DNA from: DASYHS01 sp035998295
GTDB lineage: Bacteria > Pseudomonadota > Alphaproteobacteria > Azospirillales > Azospirillaceae
NCBI RefSeq assembly: GCF_035998295.1
Contig: NZ_DASYHS010000059.1
Coordinates: forward strand, 1 to 16,992
Direction of reading: 5' to 3'
Length of the DNA stretch: 16,992 nt
In this document: one piece after another, positions 1 through 6,535 of the stretch
Layout: every line of letters starts with the position of its first letter
Numbering within the stretch: position 1 is the first letter of the stretch
Made by a program: the position numbers and the translations under genes
The notes under the pieces: generated by a model
The model's database searches: none
What the model was told of the DNA's origin: nothing
What the model saw: only the letters and a program-made list of their open reading frames with translations

Positions 1-1
1 T

Positions 2-358
2 CTCGCGCTCGTCACGTCGGGCCTGCCGAAGGACACGCAGGCCGTGATCCGGGGCAAGAAGCGCCCCTGCTTCGGCTGCTGGCTGTGCCTGTCCTTCGCG
101 AAGGAGGTCCTCGGCTATTCGGGGTTGAACTTCAACGAAAACCCCGGCAAGGCATGGAAGAACTCCATCGACAGCCTCTCCAACCTGGTGAACCTCGCAG
201 TGCAGCGGAAAATAAGCGAGAAAGTCATCGACAGGTGGGCGAGCGAGAAGATGGGCCTCCACAAGAAGGACCAGCTCTATACCTATATTTCCTCGGGGTT
301 CCTGGGCGTAGGCCAGGACCAGGGCTACGACACGGAATCCGACGACGAGAGCCATTGA
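2..358 (+). CDS. C-terminal part of an unknown protein with a PCxxC motif (possible deaminase fold)
   Basis: The reading frame is open to the left edge, so this is the 3' end of a longer gene. The GTG at 44 is an internal codon or at best a weak start. About 118 residues are visible. Near the start a strand-like stretch (AVIRGKKR) is followed by PCFGCWLC and a helix-like segment, then a GKAWKNS segment. A strand followed by PCxxC at the head of a helix is the second zinc-ligand motif of cytidine-deaminase-fold proteins, including OTT_1508-like and toxin-associated deaminases; the first motif (HxE or CxE) would lie outside the window. The tail is hydrophilic and ends in an acidic stretch. Codons such as aaa, ata and gaa are commoner than in neighbouring genes, which may mean transfer. 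No immunity-like gene follows on this strand. The coding call is fairly safe; the deaminase idea is a guess. Confidence 0.6.
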   Translation, partial: LALVTSGLPKDTQAVIRGKKRPCFGCWLCLSFAKEVLGYSGLNFNENPGKAWKNSIDSLSNLVNLAVQRKISEKVIDRWASEKMGLHKKDQLYTYISSGFLGVGQDQGYDTESDDESH

Positions 359-373
359 GGGCCGAGGGGAGGC

Positions 374-1012
374 CTACGCCTCCCCGAACGCCGCCATATG
401 GTCGTGCAGCGCGCGCTGGAAGGCCGGGCGGGCCTCGCAGCGGGCGAGGTAGGCCTGCAGCCTGGGCTCGGCCGCCACGAGGTCGGTGTGGCGCAGGATC
501 CGGAGCACCGTCGCCATCATCAGGTCGCCGGCGGTGAAGCGGCCCTCGAGATGGTCGCGGTCGCCGAGCCAGGCGGCCAGTTCCGACAGCCGCCGCGTCG
601 CCTCGCGCTCCGCCGCGGGCCGCCGCGCCTTCGCCCAGTCCTCGTCGGCGTGGAACAGGTCGATCCCGGAGAGCTGCTCGATCACGGTCTCGATCGAGTT
701 GAGCGCCGCGAACACCCAGGCGACCGCGCGTGCGCGCGCGGCCGGGTCGGCGGGCAGCAGCACCTCGCTGCGCGCCGCGACATGGAGCAGGATCGCCCCC
801 GATTCGAACAGGACGAAGCCGTCCTCCTCGATCATCGGCACCTGGCCGAAGGGCTGGTGCCGGCGGTAGTCCGGCCCTTCCGAGTCCTCGAAGGAGATCT
901 GCCGCGTCTCGTAGGGCAGCCCGGCCTCCTCCAGCGCCCAGCGCACCCGGAGGTCGCGCACCAGCCCCCTCGCGAAGTCGGGGACCCATTTGAAGGTGGT
1001 GAGGGTGATCAT
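374..1012 (-). CDS. Glutathione S-transferase family protein
   Basis: A 212-residue protein of normal length for a two-domain GST. Residues 1-80 look like the thioredoxin-fold glutathione-binding domain, with a VPM cis-proline turn followed by the E-S pair of the FESGAI segment, which normally contacts glutathione. The rest is the all-helical C-terminal domain, with the typical F-T-A-G-D-L-M-M-A N-capping segment late in the sequence. GSTs conjugate glutathione to electrophiles in the cytoplasm; the substrate cannot be read here. The ATG overlaps the stop of the upstream SRPBCC gene by 4 bp (ATGA), so it is probably translationally coupled as the third gene of an arsR-led operon. The downstream end faces the unknown gene at the left edge, 15 bp away. 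The family call is strong. Confidence 0.93.
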   Translation of the reverse strand: MITLTTFKWVPDFARGLVRDLRVRWALEEAGLPYETRQISFEDSEGPDYRRHQPFGQVPMIEEDGFVLFESGAILLHVAARSEVLLPADPAARARAVAWVFAALNSIETVIEQLSGIDLFHADEDWAKARRPAAEREATRRLSELAAWLGDRDHLEGRFTAGDLMMATVLRILRHTDLVAAEPRLQAYLARCEARPAFQRALHDHMAAFGEA

Positions 1013-1494
1013 GCCGGCTCCCTCCGGGCCAGGTCCCCGGCGTAGTCGCGCTCGCGATCGAAGCACTCGTTCCAGCCGTCGACGTGGCTGTCGCGGCTCG
1101 CGACGCTCAGGAAGGGGGTCTGGTGGAAGGTCTGGACGGTCCTGCCGTCCCGCTCGGCGAAGGTCACGGTGACGAGCGTCTCGACGCCGGGCTGCTCGTC
1201 GCCGTCCTCCCAGGCGAAGGTGAAGACGATGCGCCGGTCCCGCTCGATCTCGCGGAACCGCCCGCTCATCCAGCTCTCCCCGTGGGCATCGGACGCGATG
1301 CAGGCGCGCCAAGCGCCACCCGCGCGGAAGTCGACGTCGAGGCTGGTGCAGGTGAAGTCCTTGGGCCCCCACCAGCGGATCATGTGCTCGCGCTGCTCCC
1401 AGATCCGGAAGACCAGCGAGGCCGGGGCGTCGAAGACCCGTTCGATCAGCAACTCGTCGTCGGCCGGGCGCCGCGCTTCAGTTCCGGTGGTCAT
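1009..1494 (-). CDS. SRPBCC-family (AHSA1-like) protein
   Basis: A 161-residue protein of the START/Bet v1-like superfamily, AHSA1 (activator of Hsp90 ATPase homologue) branch. The family signature is clear: an opening IERVFDAPASLVFRIW strand-helix unit, then the RWWGPKDFT turn, alternating beta strands with the W-M-S-G-R-F-R-E-I-E segment, and a C-terminal helix containing GWNECFDR. These proteins form a hydrophobic cavity that binds lipophilic ligands; the bacterial members paired with ArsR regulators have no fixed biochemical role. The start lies inside the end of the arsR gene (17-bp overlap) and the stop overlaps the GST start, so the three genes look like one transcript. ArsR plus AHSA1 pairs are very common in bacteria; the added GST suggests handling of a hydrophobic or electrophilic compound, which is inference. 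Confidence 0.92.
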   Translation of the reverse strand: MTTGTEARRPADDELLIERVFDAPASLVFRIWEQREHMIRWWGPKDFTCTSLDVDFRAGGAWRACIASDAHGESWMSGRFREIERDRRIVFTFAWEDGDEQPGVETLVTVTFAERDGRTVQTFHQTPFLSVASRDSHVDGWNECFDRERDYAGDLARREPA

Positions 1495-1828
1495 CCTCGT
1501 CTCCTTTCGTGATGCTGGCGATGTACGCGTCCATCTTGTCGAAGCTTCCTTCCCAGAAGCGCCGGTAGCGGCCCAGCCAGCCGTCGAGGGCCTTCAGCGG
1601 CGCCGCCTCCAGCCGGCACGGGCGCCACTGCGCCTCGCGGCCGCGCGAGATCAGGCCGGCCGCCTCCAGCACCTTCAGGTGCCGCGACACCGCGGGCAGG
1701 CTGATGTCGAAGGGGGCGGCCAGCTCGTTCACGGTCGCCTCGCCCTGTGCCAGCCGCGCGAGGATCGCGCGGCGGGTCGGGTCGGCCAGCGCCGACAGGG
1801 TCGCGCTGAGGGGATCGGCAGGGGTCAT
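1478..1828 (-). CDS. ArsR-family winged-helix transcriptional regulator
   Basis: A 116-residue protein with the standard ArsR winged helix. The opening segment LSALADPTRRAILARLAQGE is the family's N-terminal helix pair, and the DNA-recognition unit is the NELAAPFDISLPAVSRHLKVLEAAGLI segment, followed by the wing (SRGREAQWRPCRLE). Only one cysteine is present, so the CxC-type metal site of arsenic or cadmium sensors is absent. This matches the non-metal ArsR subgroup that sits upstream of AHSA1 genes. It leads an operon with the SRPBCC and GST genes. Just ahead of the ATG lie two overlapping inverted repeats that also cover the predicted -10 box, so autorepression is likely. An AGGAC ribosome-binding site sits inside the proximal repeat's spacer, which places it under the operator too. 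Confidence 0.94.
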   Translation of the reverse strand: MTPADPLSATLSALADPTRRAILARLAQGEATVNELAAPFDISLPAVSRHLKVLEAAGLISRGREAQWRPCRLEAAPLKALDGWLGRYRRFWEGSFDKMDAYIASITKGDEDDHRN

Positions 1829-1864
1829 AATTAACGTCCTAGTTAATTAACTGGGTCGTTAATA
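1829..1864 (-). promoter_or_regulatory. Probable ArsR operator: two overlapping inverted repeats
   Basis: A 7-bp inverted repeat, AATTAAC (1829-1835) and GTTAATT (1842-1848) with a 6-bp spacer, is followed by a second one, AATTAAC (1845-1851) and GTTAATA (1858-1864), also with a 6-bp spacer and only one mismatch. The two dyads share four bases. The stretch is strikingly AT-rich in a GC-rich genome and touches the arsR start codon. Both dyads have the same arm and spacer length, as expected for one dimeric winged-helix regulator binding side by side. That ArsR is the binder is inferred from position. Confidence 0.7.
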
Positions 1865-1887
1865 TAGGATGCCGCGCCGCCCGTCAA
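1861..1887 (-). promoter_or_regulatory. Predicted sigma-70-type promoter of the arsR operon
   Basis: Reading the minus strand, TTGACG (1887-1882) is a good -35 box. Downstream are TATATT (1866-1861, 15-bp spacer) and, two bases on, TATTAA (17-bp spacer), either of which could be the -10 box. Both overlap the distal operator dyad, so a bound regulator would block RNA polymerase. From here to 2197 I see no gene on either strand, only the palindrome at 2099-2110. Confidence 0.5.
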
Positions 1888-2098
1888 GCCGATCCTGGGT
1901 CCGATGCCGGGCGGCACCCGCCCCCTCGACATCCGGCGCCGGCAATGTATCCCCCAGGCCGAACGCATATTCCGCACTCTCAAGTATGTCATCGTGCAGG
2001 TAGCCCGAGAACAGGACCGACGCGGCCGGCCGGTCCCGAAGTCCATCCTGACCGCCGTTACTTCCCGGACGCCACCCCGGACGCGAGCGATTCACGCA

Positions 2099-2110
2099 TG
2101 TTTCGAAACA
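2099..2110. promoter_or_regulatory. Perfect 12-bp palindrome TGTTTCGAAACA
   Basis: A perfect palindrome in the gene-free stretch between the arsR promoter and the rhodanese gene, about 100 bp upstream of the latter. The flanks nearly extend it (CA before, ATG after). It could be a regulator site for the plus-strand genes. No matching -35/-10 pair is obvious next to it, and no second copy was seen in the window. Confidence 0.3.
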
Positions 2111-2209
2111 ATGCTGTCGCCGGCGATCGAATGACGGCGAGGCATTAATCTCCTGGTAATCGGGTCGCACCATCCTGGCACGACGCAAGAAAACGACGGA
2201 GGTCACGCC

Positions 2210-2641
2210 ATGCTGAAGACGCTGAGAACCCTGCTGCCGGTCCTGTTCCTCGCCGCCGGCCTCGCGGCGCCGGCCGCGGCGCAGGACGCGCCGACGACGA
2301 TCCCGGGCGCCACCACGGTCGACGCCAACGCGCTGATCGAGCTGGTGGAGCAGGAGCCCGGCCTCGTCATCCTCGACAACCGCAAGGAGGCGGACTACGC
2401 GGCCGGCCACATCGAGGGCGCCGTGCGCCTGATCGACACCGACATCACCGACGACGGCGTGCTGGCCGCGCACATCCCGGCGAAGGACGCGCCGGTCCTG
2501 TTCTACTGCAACGGCGTCAAGTGCGGCCGGGCCGCGAACGCGGTCGAGAAGGCGGTGAAGGCCGGCTACTCCAAGGTCTACTACTACGCGCTCGGCATGG
2601 ACGAGTGGCGCCAGAAGAACCTCCCCCTGGTCACGAACTGA
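2210..2641 (+). CDS. Secreted single-domain rhodanese
   Basis: A 143-residue protein with a Sec signal peptide (MLKTLR, a hydrophobic core, and an AAAQ cleavage region near residue 25), so the mature form is periplasmic. One rhodanese domain follows: the ILDNRKEADYAAGHIEGAV segment (residues 54-72) is the family's D-x-R...GHIxGA motif, and the active-site loop is FYCNGVKCGRAANA with the predicted sulfur-carrying Cys100 and a second cysteine at 105. The C-x3-4-C-x-R loop resembles periplasmic rhodaneses with CNGPxC loops rather than the classical CRxGxR loop. Rhodaneses move sulfane sulfur from a donor such as thiosulfate to an acceptor; here the donor is unknown. A strong GGAGG ribosome-binding site (2198-2202) supports the ATG. 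A chemoreceptor gene follows after 50 bp, with a hairpin between them. Confidence 0.93.
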   Translation: MLKTLRTLLPVLFLAAGLAAPAAAQDAPTTIPGATTVDANALIELVEQEPGLVILDNRKEADYAAGHIEGAVRLIDTDITDDGVLAAHIPAKDAPVLFYCNGVKCGRAANAVEKAVKAGYSKVYYYALGMDEWRQKNLPLVTN

Positions 2642-2648
2642 GCCGGCC

Positions 2649-2672
2649 CCCCGGCGGCCCCGGCCGCCGGGG
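2649..2672 (+). terminator. GC-rich hairpin between rhodanese and chemoreceptor genes
   Basis: A perfect 10-bp inverted repeat (2649-2658 and 2663-2672) with a 4-base loop sits 7 bases after the rhodanese stop. No T tract follows; the chemoreceptor ribosome-binding site begins 4 bases later. It may act as a weak terminator, an mRNA-end stabiliser for the rhodanese message, or a structure affecting translation of the next gene. Confidence 0.45.
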
Positions 2673-2691
2673 CAACAGGAGGAGTACGCCC

Positions 2692-4518
2692 GTGGGCCGA
2701 AACCGAACCATCATCTGGCTGCTCGCCGCGACCAACGCGGTCCTGATCCTGGCCAGCCTCGCCATCGGGTTCCGGATGACCCGCAGCTACGAGCGGCTGG
2801 TCTTCGACTTCCAGAACGAGCAGGCGCAGCGGGTCTCGGACGTCGCGGTCGACGACCTGCTGTGGGACACGCATTTCGCCGCCGTCTCGCGCGTCGCCGC
2901 CGAGATCGGCGCCGAGGCCGGCCTGCGCGCCGGGCTGCAGGCGCGCGACCACACGGCGCTGGCGGCGGTCCTGGCGGACGTCCACCAGCGCGGCGCCTTC
3001 ACCAGCGGCGAGGTCGCGCCCGCCGGCATCACGGTGTTCGACGCCGACGCCAAGCCCATCGCCGAGCGCTGGCTGGCCGGGCAGGCCGACCTGCCGCCCG
3101 CGCTCGCGGCCGCGCTGGCCGCGCGCAGCGGCCCCGAGCGGCTGCAGGCGATGCAGCTGGCCTGGCGCCACCGGGACGAGCCGCGCATGACGGTCGTGGC
3201 GCCGGTCGGGGGCCTGCGGCTGCTGGGCTACGTGGCGCTCCACGTCGACCCGCTGCCGGCGCTGGGCAAGCTCGACCAGCGGCTGGGCATGGCGGTCACG
3301 GTGACGGGCCTCGACGAGGGCAGGCCGCTGGCGCGGATGGAGAGCTTCTCCATACCGGAGGAGGCCCGCACCGTGGACGCGGCCCTGGCGCTGCGCGGCC
3401 CGGACGGCGCGCCGCTCGCGCGCATGGACGTGGTACTGGACGTGACGGCGCTGACGGCGGCGCTGTCCTCGACCCGGCTGGTCTCGCTGGCGCTCTTCTG
3501 CGCGGTCGCGGGCGCGCTGGGCGGCGCCTCGATCCTGGTCACGCTGCTGTATCTGAGGGCGGGCGAGCGGCGCACGCGCGAGGCGGAGCGCGCGCTGGAG
3601 GAAGCGCGGCGCGCGGAGGAGGAGGCCCGGCGCGAACGCGAGCGGGTCGCGCAGGACGCGGCGCAGGAGCGGCGCGCCGCCATGCTGGCGCTGGCCGACG
3701 GCTTCGAGGCGCAGGTCAGGAGCATCGCCGAGGCGGTCGCCTCCGCCTCGGTCGCGGTGGAGGCGGCGGCGCAGACGGTCGCGGCATCCTCCAACCAGAC
3801 CCGGCAGCAGTCGGTCGCGGCGGCGGGCGCCTCGGAGGAGGCCTCGACCAACGTCAACATGGTCGCCGGCGCGACCGAGGAGCTGAGCGCGTCGATCCAG
3901 GAGATCAGCCGCCAGGTCGGCGCGTCGAGCACGATCACCGGCGAGGCGGTGCGCGAGGCCGAGAACGCGAACCGGATGGTCGAGGACCTGTCGAACGCGG
4001 TCCACACGATCGGCGACGTGGTGCGCCTGATCAACGACATCGCGAGCCAGACCAACCTGCTGGCGCTCAACGCCACCATCGAGGCGGCGCGCGCGGGCGA
4101 GGCCGGCAAGGGCTTCGCGGTCGTCGCCAACGAGGTCAAGGCGCTGGCGAGCCAGACGGCCAAGGCGACGGAGGAGATCCAGGCCAAGGTCGCGGAGATC
4201 GGGGCGTCCGCGGGCCTCGCGGTGCGCGCGATTCAGGGGATCGGCACGACCGTGGTGCGCATCGACGAGATCGCGACGACGGTGGCCTCCGCGGTCGAGC
4301 AGCAGGGTGCGGCGACCCGGGAGATCGCCGGCAATGTCCAGCAGGCCGCGACCGGGACGCGGGAGGTCTCGCGCAACGTCGCCGGCGTCATGGACGCCGC
4401 CGGCGAGGCGGGCTCGGCCTCGGGGCAGCTGCTGGGGGCCGCGGAAAGCCTCGCGCGCGACGCCGAGCGCATGCGGCGCGAGGTCGACGCCTTCCTCGGG
4501 CGCATCAGGGCGGCATGA
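2692..4518 (+). CDS. Methyl-accepting chemotaxis protein
   Basis: A 608-residue transmembrane chemoreceptor. A GTG start is chosen because AGGAGG (2677-2682) lies 9 bases upstream and it places a membrane segment at residues 7-27. Residues 28-262 form an extracytoplasmic sensor region without a motif I can name firmly; it could be Cache-like. The second membrane segment is about 263-287. A highly charged Arg/Glu coiled coil (about 287-330) follows directly, with no convincing HAMP domain. The signalling hairpin tip is nearly textbook: VRLINDIASQTNLLALNATIEAARAGEAGKGFAVVANEVKALA from residue 444, which binds CheA and CheW. No CheR/CheB-tethering pentapeptide is seen at the C-terminus. It follows a secreted rhodanese and no che genes are near, so it probably feeds a chemotaxis pathway encoded elsewhere; the ligand is unknown. 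Confidence 0.94.
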   Translation: MGRNRTIIWLLAATNAVLILASLAIGFRMTRSYERLVFDFQNEQAQRVSDVAVDDLLWDTHFAAVSRVAAEIGAEAGLRAGLQARDHTALAAVLADVHQRGAFTSGEVAPAGITVFDADAKPIAERWLAGQADLPPALAAALAARSGPERLQAMQLAWRHRDEPRMTVVAPVGGLRLLGYVALHVDPLPALGKLDQRLGMAVTVTGLDEGRPLARMESFSIPEEARTVDAALALRGPDGAPLARMDVVLDVTALTAALSSTRLVSLALFCAVAGALGGASILVTLLYLRAGERRTREAERALEEARRAEEEARRERERVAQDAAQERRAAMLALADGFEAQVRSIAEAVASASVAVEAAAQTVAASSNQTRQQSVAAAGASEEASTNVNMVAGATEELSASIQEISRQVGASSTITGEAVREAENANRMVEDLSNAVHTIGDVVRLINDIASQTNLLALNATIEAARAGEAGKGFAVVANEVKALASQTAKATEEIQAKVAEIGASAGLAVRAIQGIGTTVVRIDEIATTVASAVEQQGAATREIAGNVQQAATGTREVSRNVAGVMDAAGEAGSASGQLLGAAESLARDAERMRREVDAFLGRIRAA

Positions 4519-4637
4519 CCGCCCGCGGGCCGGCGGGGATAGACCACCGCGCCGGCTGCGCCGGGGGGCGGTCCTGGGCTATGATGGCCGGCCATGAGCG
4601 CGGCCGGCGCGGCGCGCCGGCCCGGGAGACCCACCGC

Positions 4638-5153
4638 GTGAGCGATCCAGTCGAGCGCGAGCTGCGCAAGTGCCTGCCCCGGCTGTTCGGCTACGCGATC
4701 AGCCTGACCGGCGACCCGGAGACGGCGCAGGACCTGCTCCAGGACTGCGCCGTGCGCGCCTTCGCGGCCGCGTCGCACCCGGCCGAGCCGGCCGCCCTGC
4801 GGGCGTGGTTCTTCCGCATCCTGCGCAACGCCTGGATCGACCAGTACCGGCGCGACCGCTACGAGCCGATGACGCCGGCCGACGAGCCGGCCGTGGAGAC
4901 ATGGCGCTGCGACGCCGCCCTGATCGACGCGATCACCGTGCGCCAGGGGCTGGCGCGGCTGTCCCCGGCCTACCGGGAGGTGATCGCGCTGGTCGACCTG
5001 GCCGGCTTCGCCTACGCGGAGGCTGCCCGCATCCTCGGCGTGCCGGTCGGAACGGTGATGAGCCGGCTGAGCCGGGCGCGACAGGCCTTGCTTGCGGCGA
5101 TCGGGGAAAGCAATGTGCGGCCCTTGCCGACGAAGGTCAGGACCGAGGCGTGA
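4638..5153 (+). CDS. ECF-type RNA polymerase sigma factor
   Basis: A 171-residue sigma factor with only regions 2 and 4. Region 2 covers about residues 10-75 (LLQDCAVRAF then RAWFFRILRNAWIDQYRRDR, the core-binding and -10 recognition part). Region 4 covers about 103-155 (LARLSPAYREVIALVDLAGFAYAEAARILGVPVGTVMSRLSRAR), the helix-turn-helix that reads the -35 box. The GTG start is chosen for its GGGAGA site 8 bases upstream and normal family length; in-frame ATGs at 4581 and 4584 are possible but add an untypical Arg/Gly-rich leader. The next gene, 7 bp downstream, encodes a membrane protein with anti-sigma features, so this is a sigma/anti-sigma pair answering an envelope or extracellular signal. 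The target promoters are unknown; no copy of a recognisable ECF-type promoter was found upstream. Confidence 0.93.
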   Translation: MSDPVERELRKCLPRLFGYAISLTGDPETAQDLLQDCAVRAFAAASHPAEPAALRAWFFRILRNAWIDQYRRDRYEPMTPADEPAVETWRCDAALIDAITVRQGLARLSPAYREVIALVDLAGFAYAEAARILGVPVGTVMSRLSRARQALLAAIGESNVRPLPTKVRTEA

Positions 5154-5160
5154 ACGCACC

Positions 5161-5931
5161 ATGAAGCCGAGCTGGGCCATCCTCAACGCCTATGTGGACG
5201 GCGAGCTCGGCCCGGAGGCGGCGGCCGAGGTCGCCCGGGCCGTCGCCGACGACCGGGAGCTCGCCCGGCAGGTCGCGGCGCTGGCCCGGCTGAAGGCGGC
5301 GGCGGCCGAGGCGATGGCGCCGCCCGCGGGCGCGGCGCCCCGGCTGCCGGCCGGCCGCGCGAGGCCGGCGGGCCGCCGCCTGCTGCCGGCTGCGGCGGCG
5401 GCGCTGGCGCTGGCGGTCCTCGGCGGCCTGTGGCAGCACGCGGCCCGGACCGACCCGACCGGGGCCTGGCTGGACGCCGTCGAGGAGCGTCATGCGCGCT
5501 GGGTCGAGGCCGATCCCCGTCCCTCGCCGATCCTCGCCGCCCCCGCTTCCACCCCTGCCGCGGCGGCCGGCGAAGGGAGGATACCCGACCTCGGCCCGAT
5601 GCGCCTCGAGGTCGCCCATGCCACGAGCTTCGCGCAGGAGGGGCGGCGCGTCCTCCATGTCGGCTATGTCGGCGTCAACGGCTGCCGGCTGAGCCTGTGG
5701 ATCGGGCCGGCACCCGCGGGGCTGCCGGCGGAGTTGGCGGAACACCGGGAGGACGGCGCCCATGTCCTGACCTGGCGCGCCGGCGATACCGCCTACGCCG
5801 CCGTCGCCCGGGGCATGGACGCCGGCCGGCTGAAGGCGGTCGCGCGCTACGTCGAGGACCGCAGCCGCGGAGCCGTGACGCGCCTGGCCGGGGCCGAGGC
5901 GGAAGGAAGTGGTGCCCCCTGCCTCGGATAG
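5161..5931 (+). CDS. Transmembrane anti-sigma factor
   Basis: A 256-residue protein encoded 7 bp after the ECF sigma gene. Residues 4-50 (ILNAYVDGELGPEAAAEVARAVADDRELARQVAALARLKAA) match the N-terminal sigma-binding helices of the anti-sigma domain family, but the His and Cys zinc ligands (HxxxCxxC) of zinc-binding anti-sigmas are absent. An Arg-rich linker leads to one membrane segment (about 73-92), after which roughly 160 residues lie outside the membrane. That outer part has two cysteines, one mid-domain (VNGCRLSLW) and one near the C-terminus. The likely role is to hold the sigma factor inactive until a signal reaches the periplasmic domain. This rests on position, the N-terminal signature and topology. 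The signal is unknown. Confidence 0.85.
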   Translation: MKPSWAILNAYVDGELGPEAAAEVARAVADDRELARQVAALARLKAAAAEAMAPPAGAAPRLPAGRARPAGRRLLPAAAAALALAVLGGLWQHAARTDPTGAWLDAVEERHARWVEADPRPSPILAAPASTPAAAAGEGRIPDLGPMRLEVAHATSFAQEGRRVLHVGYVGVNGCRLSLWIGPAPAGLPAELAEHREDGAHVLTWRAGDTAYAAVARGMDAGRLKAVARYVEDRSRGAVTRLAGAEAEGSGAPCLG

Positions 5932-6001
5932 CAATGGCCGCGACGCTTTCGGGGCGCTGGACCGCGTGTTATGTTCGCGCCGCACCTTCCGCTGAGGGGA
6001 C

Positions 6002-6535
6002 ATGGCCTTGGAACGGACAACGGACATTCGCGGCGCCCAGGTGCCGCTCGAACGCGACGTCTTCCTGCGCTCGCTCCTGCGCGAACTGGCGGGCACCCTG
6101 CAGAACGTCGTCGGCGTAGACGAGGCGTCGGGCTACATCAGCGTGGTCGGCGCCGCGATCGGCGAGCAGATCGACAGCGCCTACCGCGAGGCGATCCAGG
6201 TCGACCGGCTGACGCGGGAGCAGGTCGCCGAGGTGCTGGTCGATCTCAAGCGGCGCATCCAGGGCGACTTCTTCGTGATCGAGGAGCGGGAGGACCGGAT
6301 CGTGCTCGGCAACCGGGCCTGCCCGTTCGGCGGCTTCGTCGAGGGCCGGCCGTCGCTGTGCATGATGACCTCCAACGTGTTCGGCTCGATCACGGCCCAG
6401 AACCTCGGCTACGCCCGCATCGACATCGAGCAGTCGATCGCGGCCGGGCATCCGGGCTGCCGGGTGGTGGTGCATCTGCGCCCCAGCGACACGCCCGAGC
6501 CGAACGCGCGCGAGTATTTCAGGCAGGCGGACTGA
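6002..6535 (+). CDS. Methanogen output domain 1-like (MetOD1) signalling protein
   Basis: A 177-residue soluble protein. The C-terminal half has the segments I associate with the methanogen output domain 1 family: CPFGGFVEGRPSLCMMTSNVFGSITAQNLGYARIDIEQSIAAG then CRVVVHLRP and a terminal REYF. Cysteines at 107, 120 and 153 fall in these segments and could bind a metal or cofactor, as could His158. The N-terminal part (LERDVFLRSLLRELAGTLQNVVGVDEASGYISVVGAAIGEQI) is helical. No signal peptide or membrane segment is seen. The stop codon shares one base with the start of the histidine kinase gene (TGATG), so the two are translationally coupled. A sensory or regulatory partner for that kinase is the likely role, by context. 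A GAGGGG ribosome-binding site lies unusually close to the ATG. The domain name is from memory of the conserved pattern. Confidence 0.8.
   Translation: MALERTTDIRGAQVPLERDVFLRSLLRELAGTLQNVVGVDEASGYISVVGAAIGEQIDSAYREAIQVDRLTREQVAEVLVDLKRRIQGDFFVIEEREDRIVLGNRACPFGGFVEGRPSLCMMTSNVFGSITAQNLGYARIDIEQSIAAGHPGCRVVVHLRPSDTPEPNAREYFRQAD

Noticed and set aside
44..46. GTG as true start of the left-edge gene
   Set aside because: The frame is open to the window edge and the residues before the GTG look like protein in the same style, so the gene most likely begins outside.
2176..2193. Sigma-54 promoter suggested by TGGCACG upstream of the rhodanese gene
   Set aside because: The required GC of the -12 element is not at the correct distance; AAGAA stands where TTGCA should be.
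2862..4637. Very long open frame overlapping the chemoreceptor gene in another frame, continuous with the sigma factor
   Set aside because: Its translation here is Arg/Gly/Ala-rich low-complexity shadow of the chemoreceptor; only the part from 4638 shows a real protein family.
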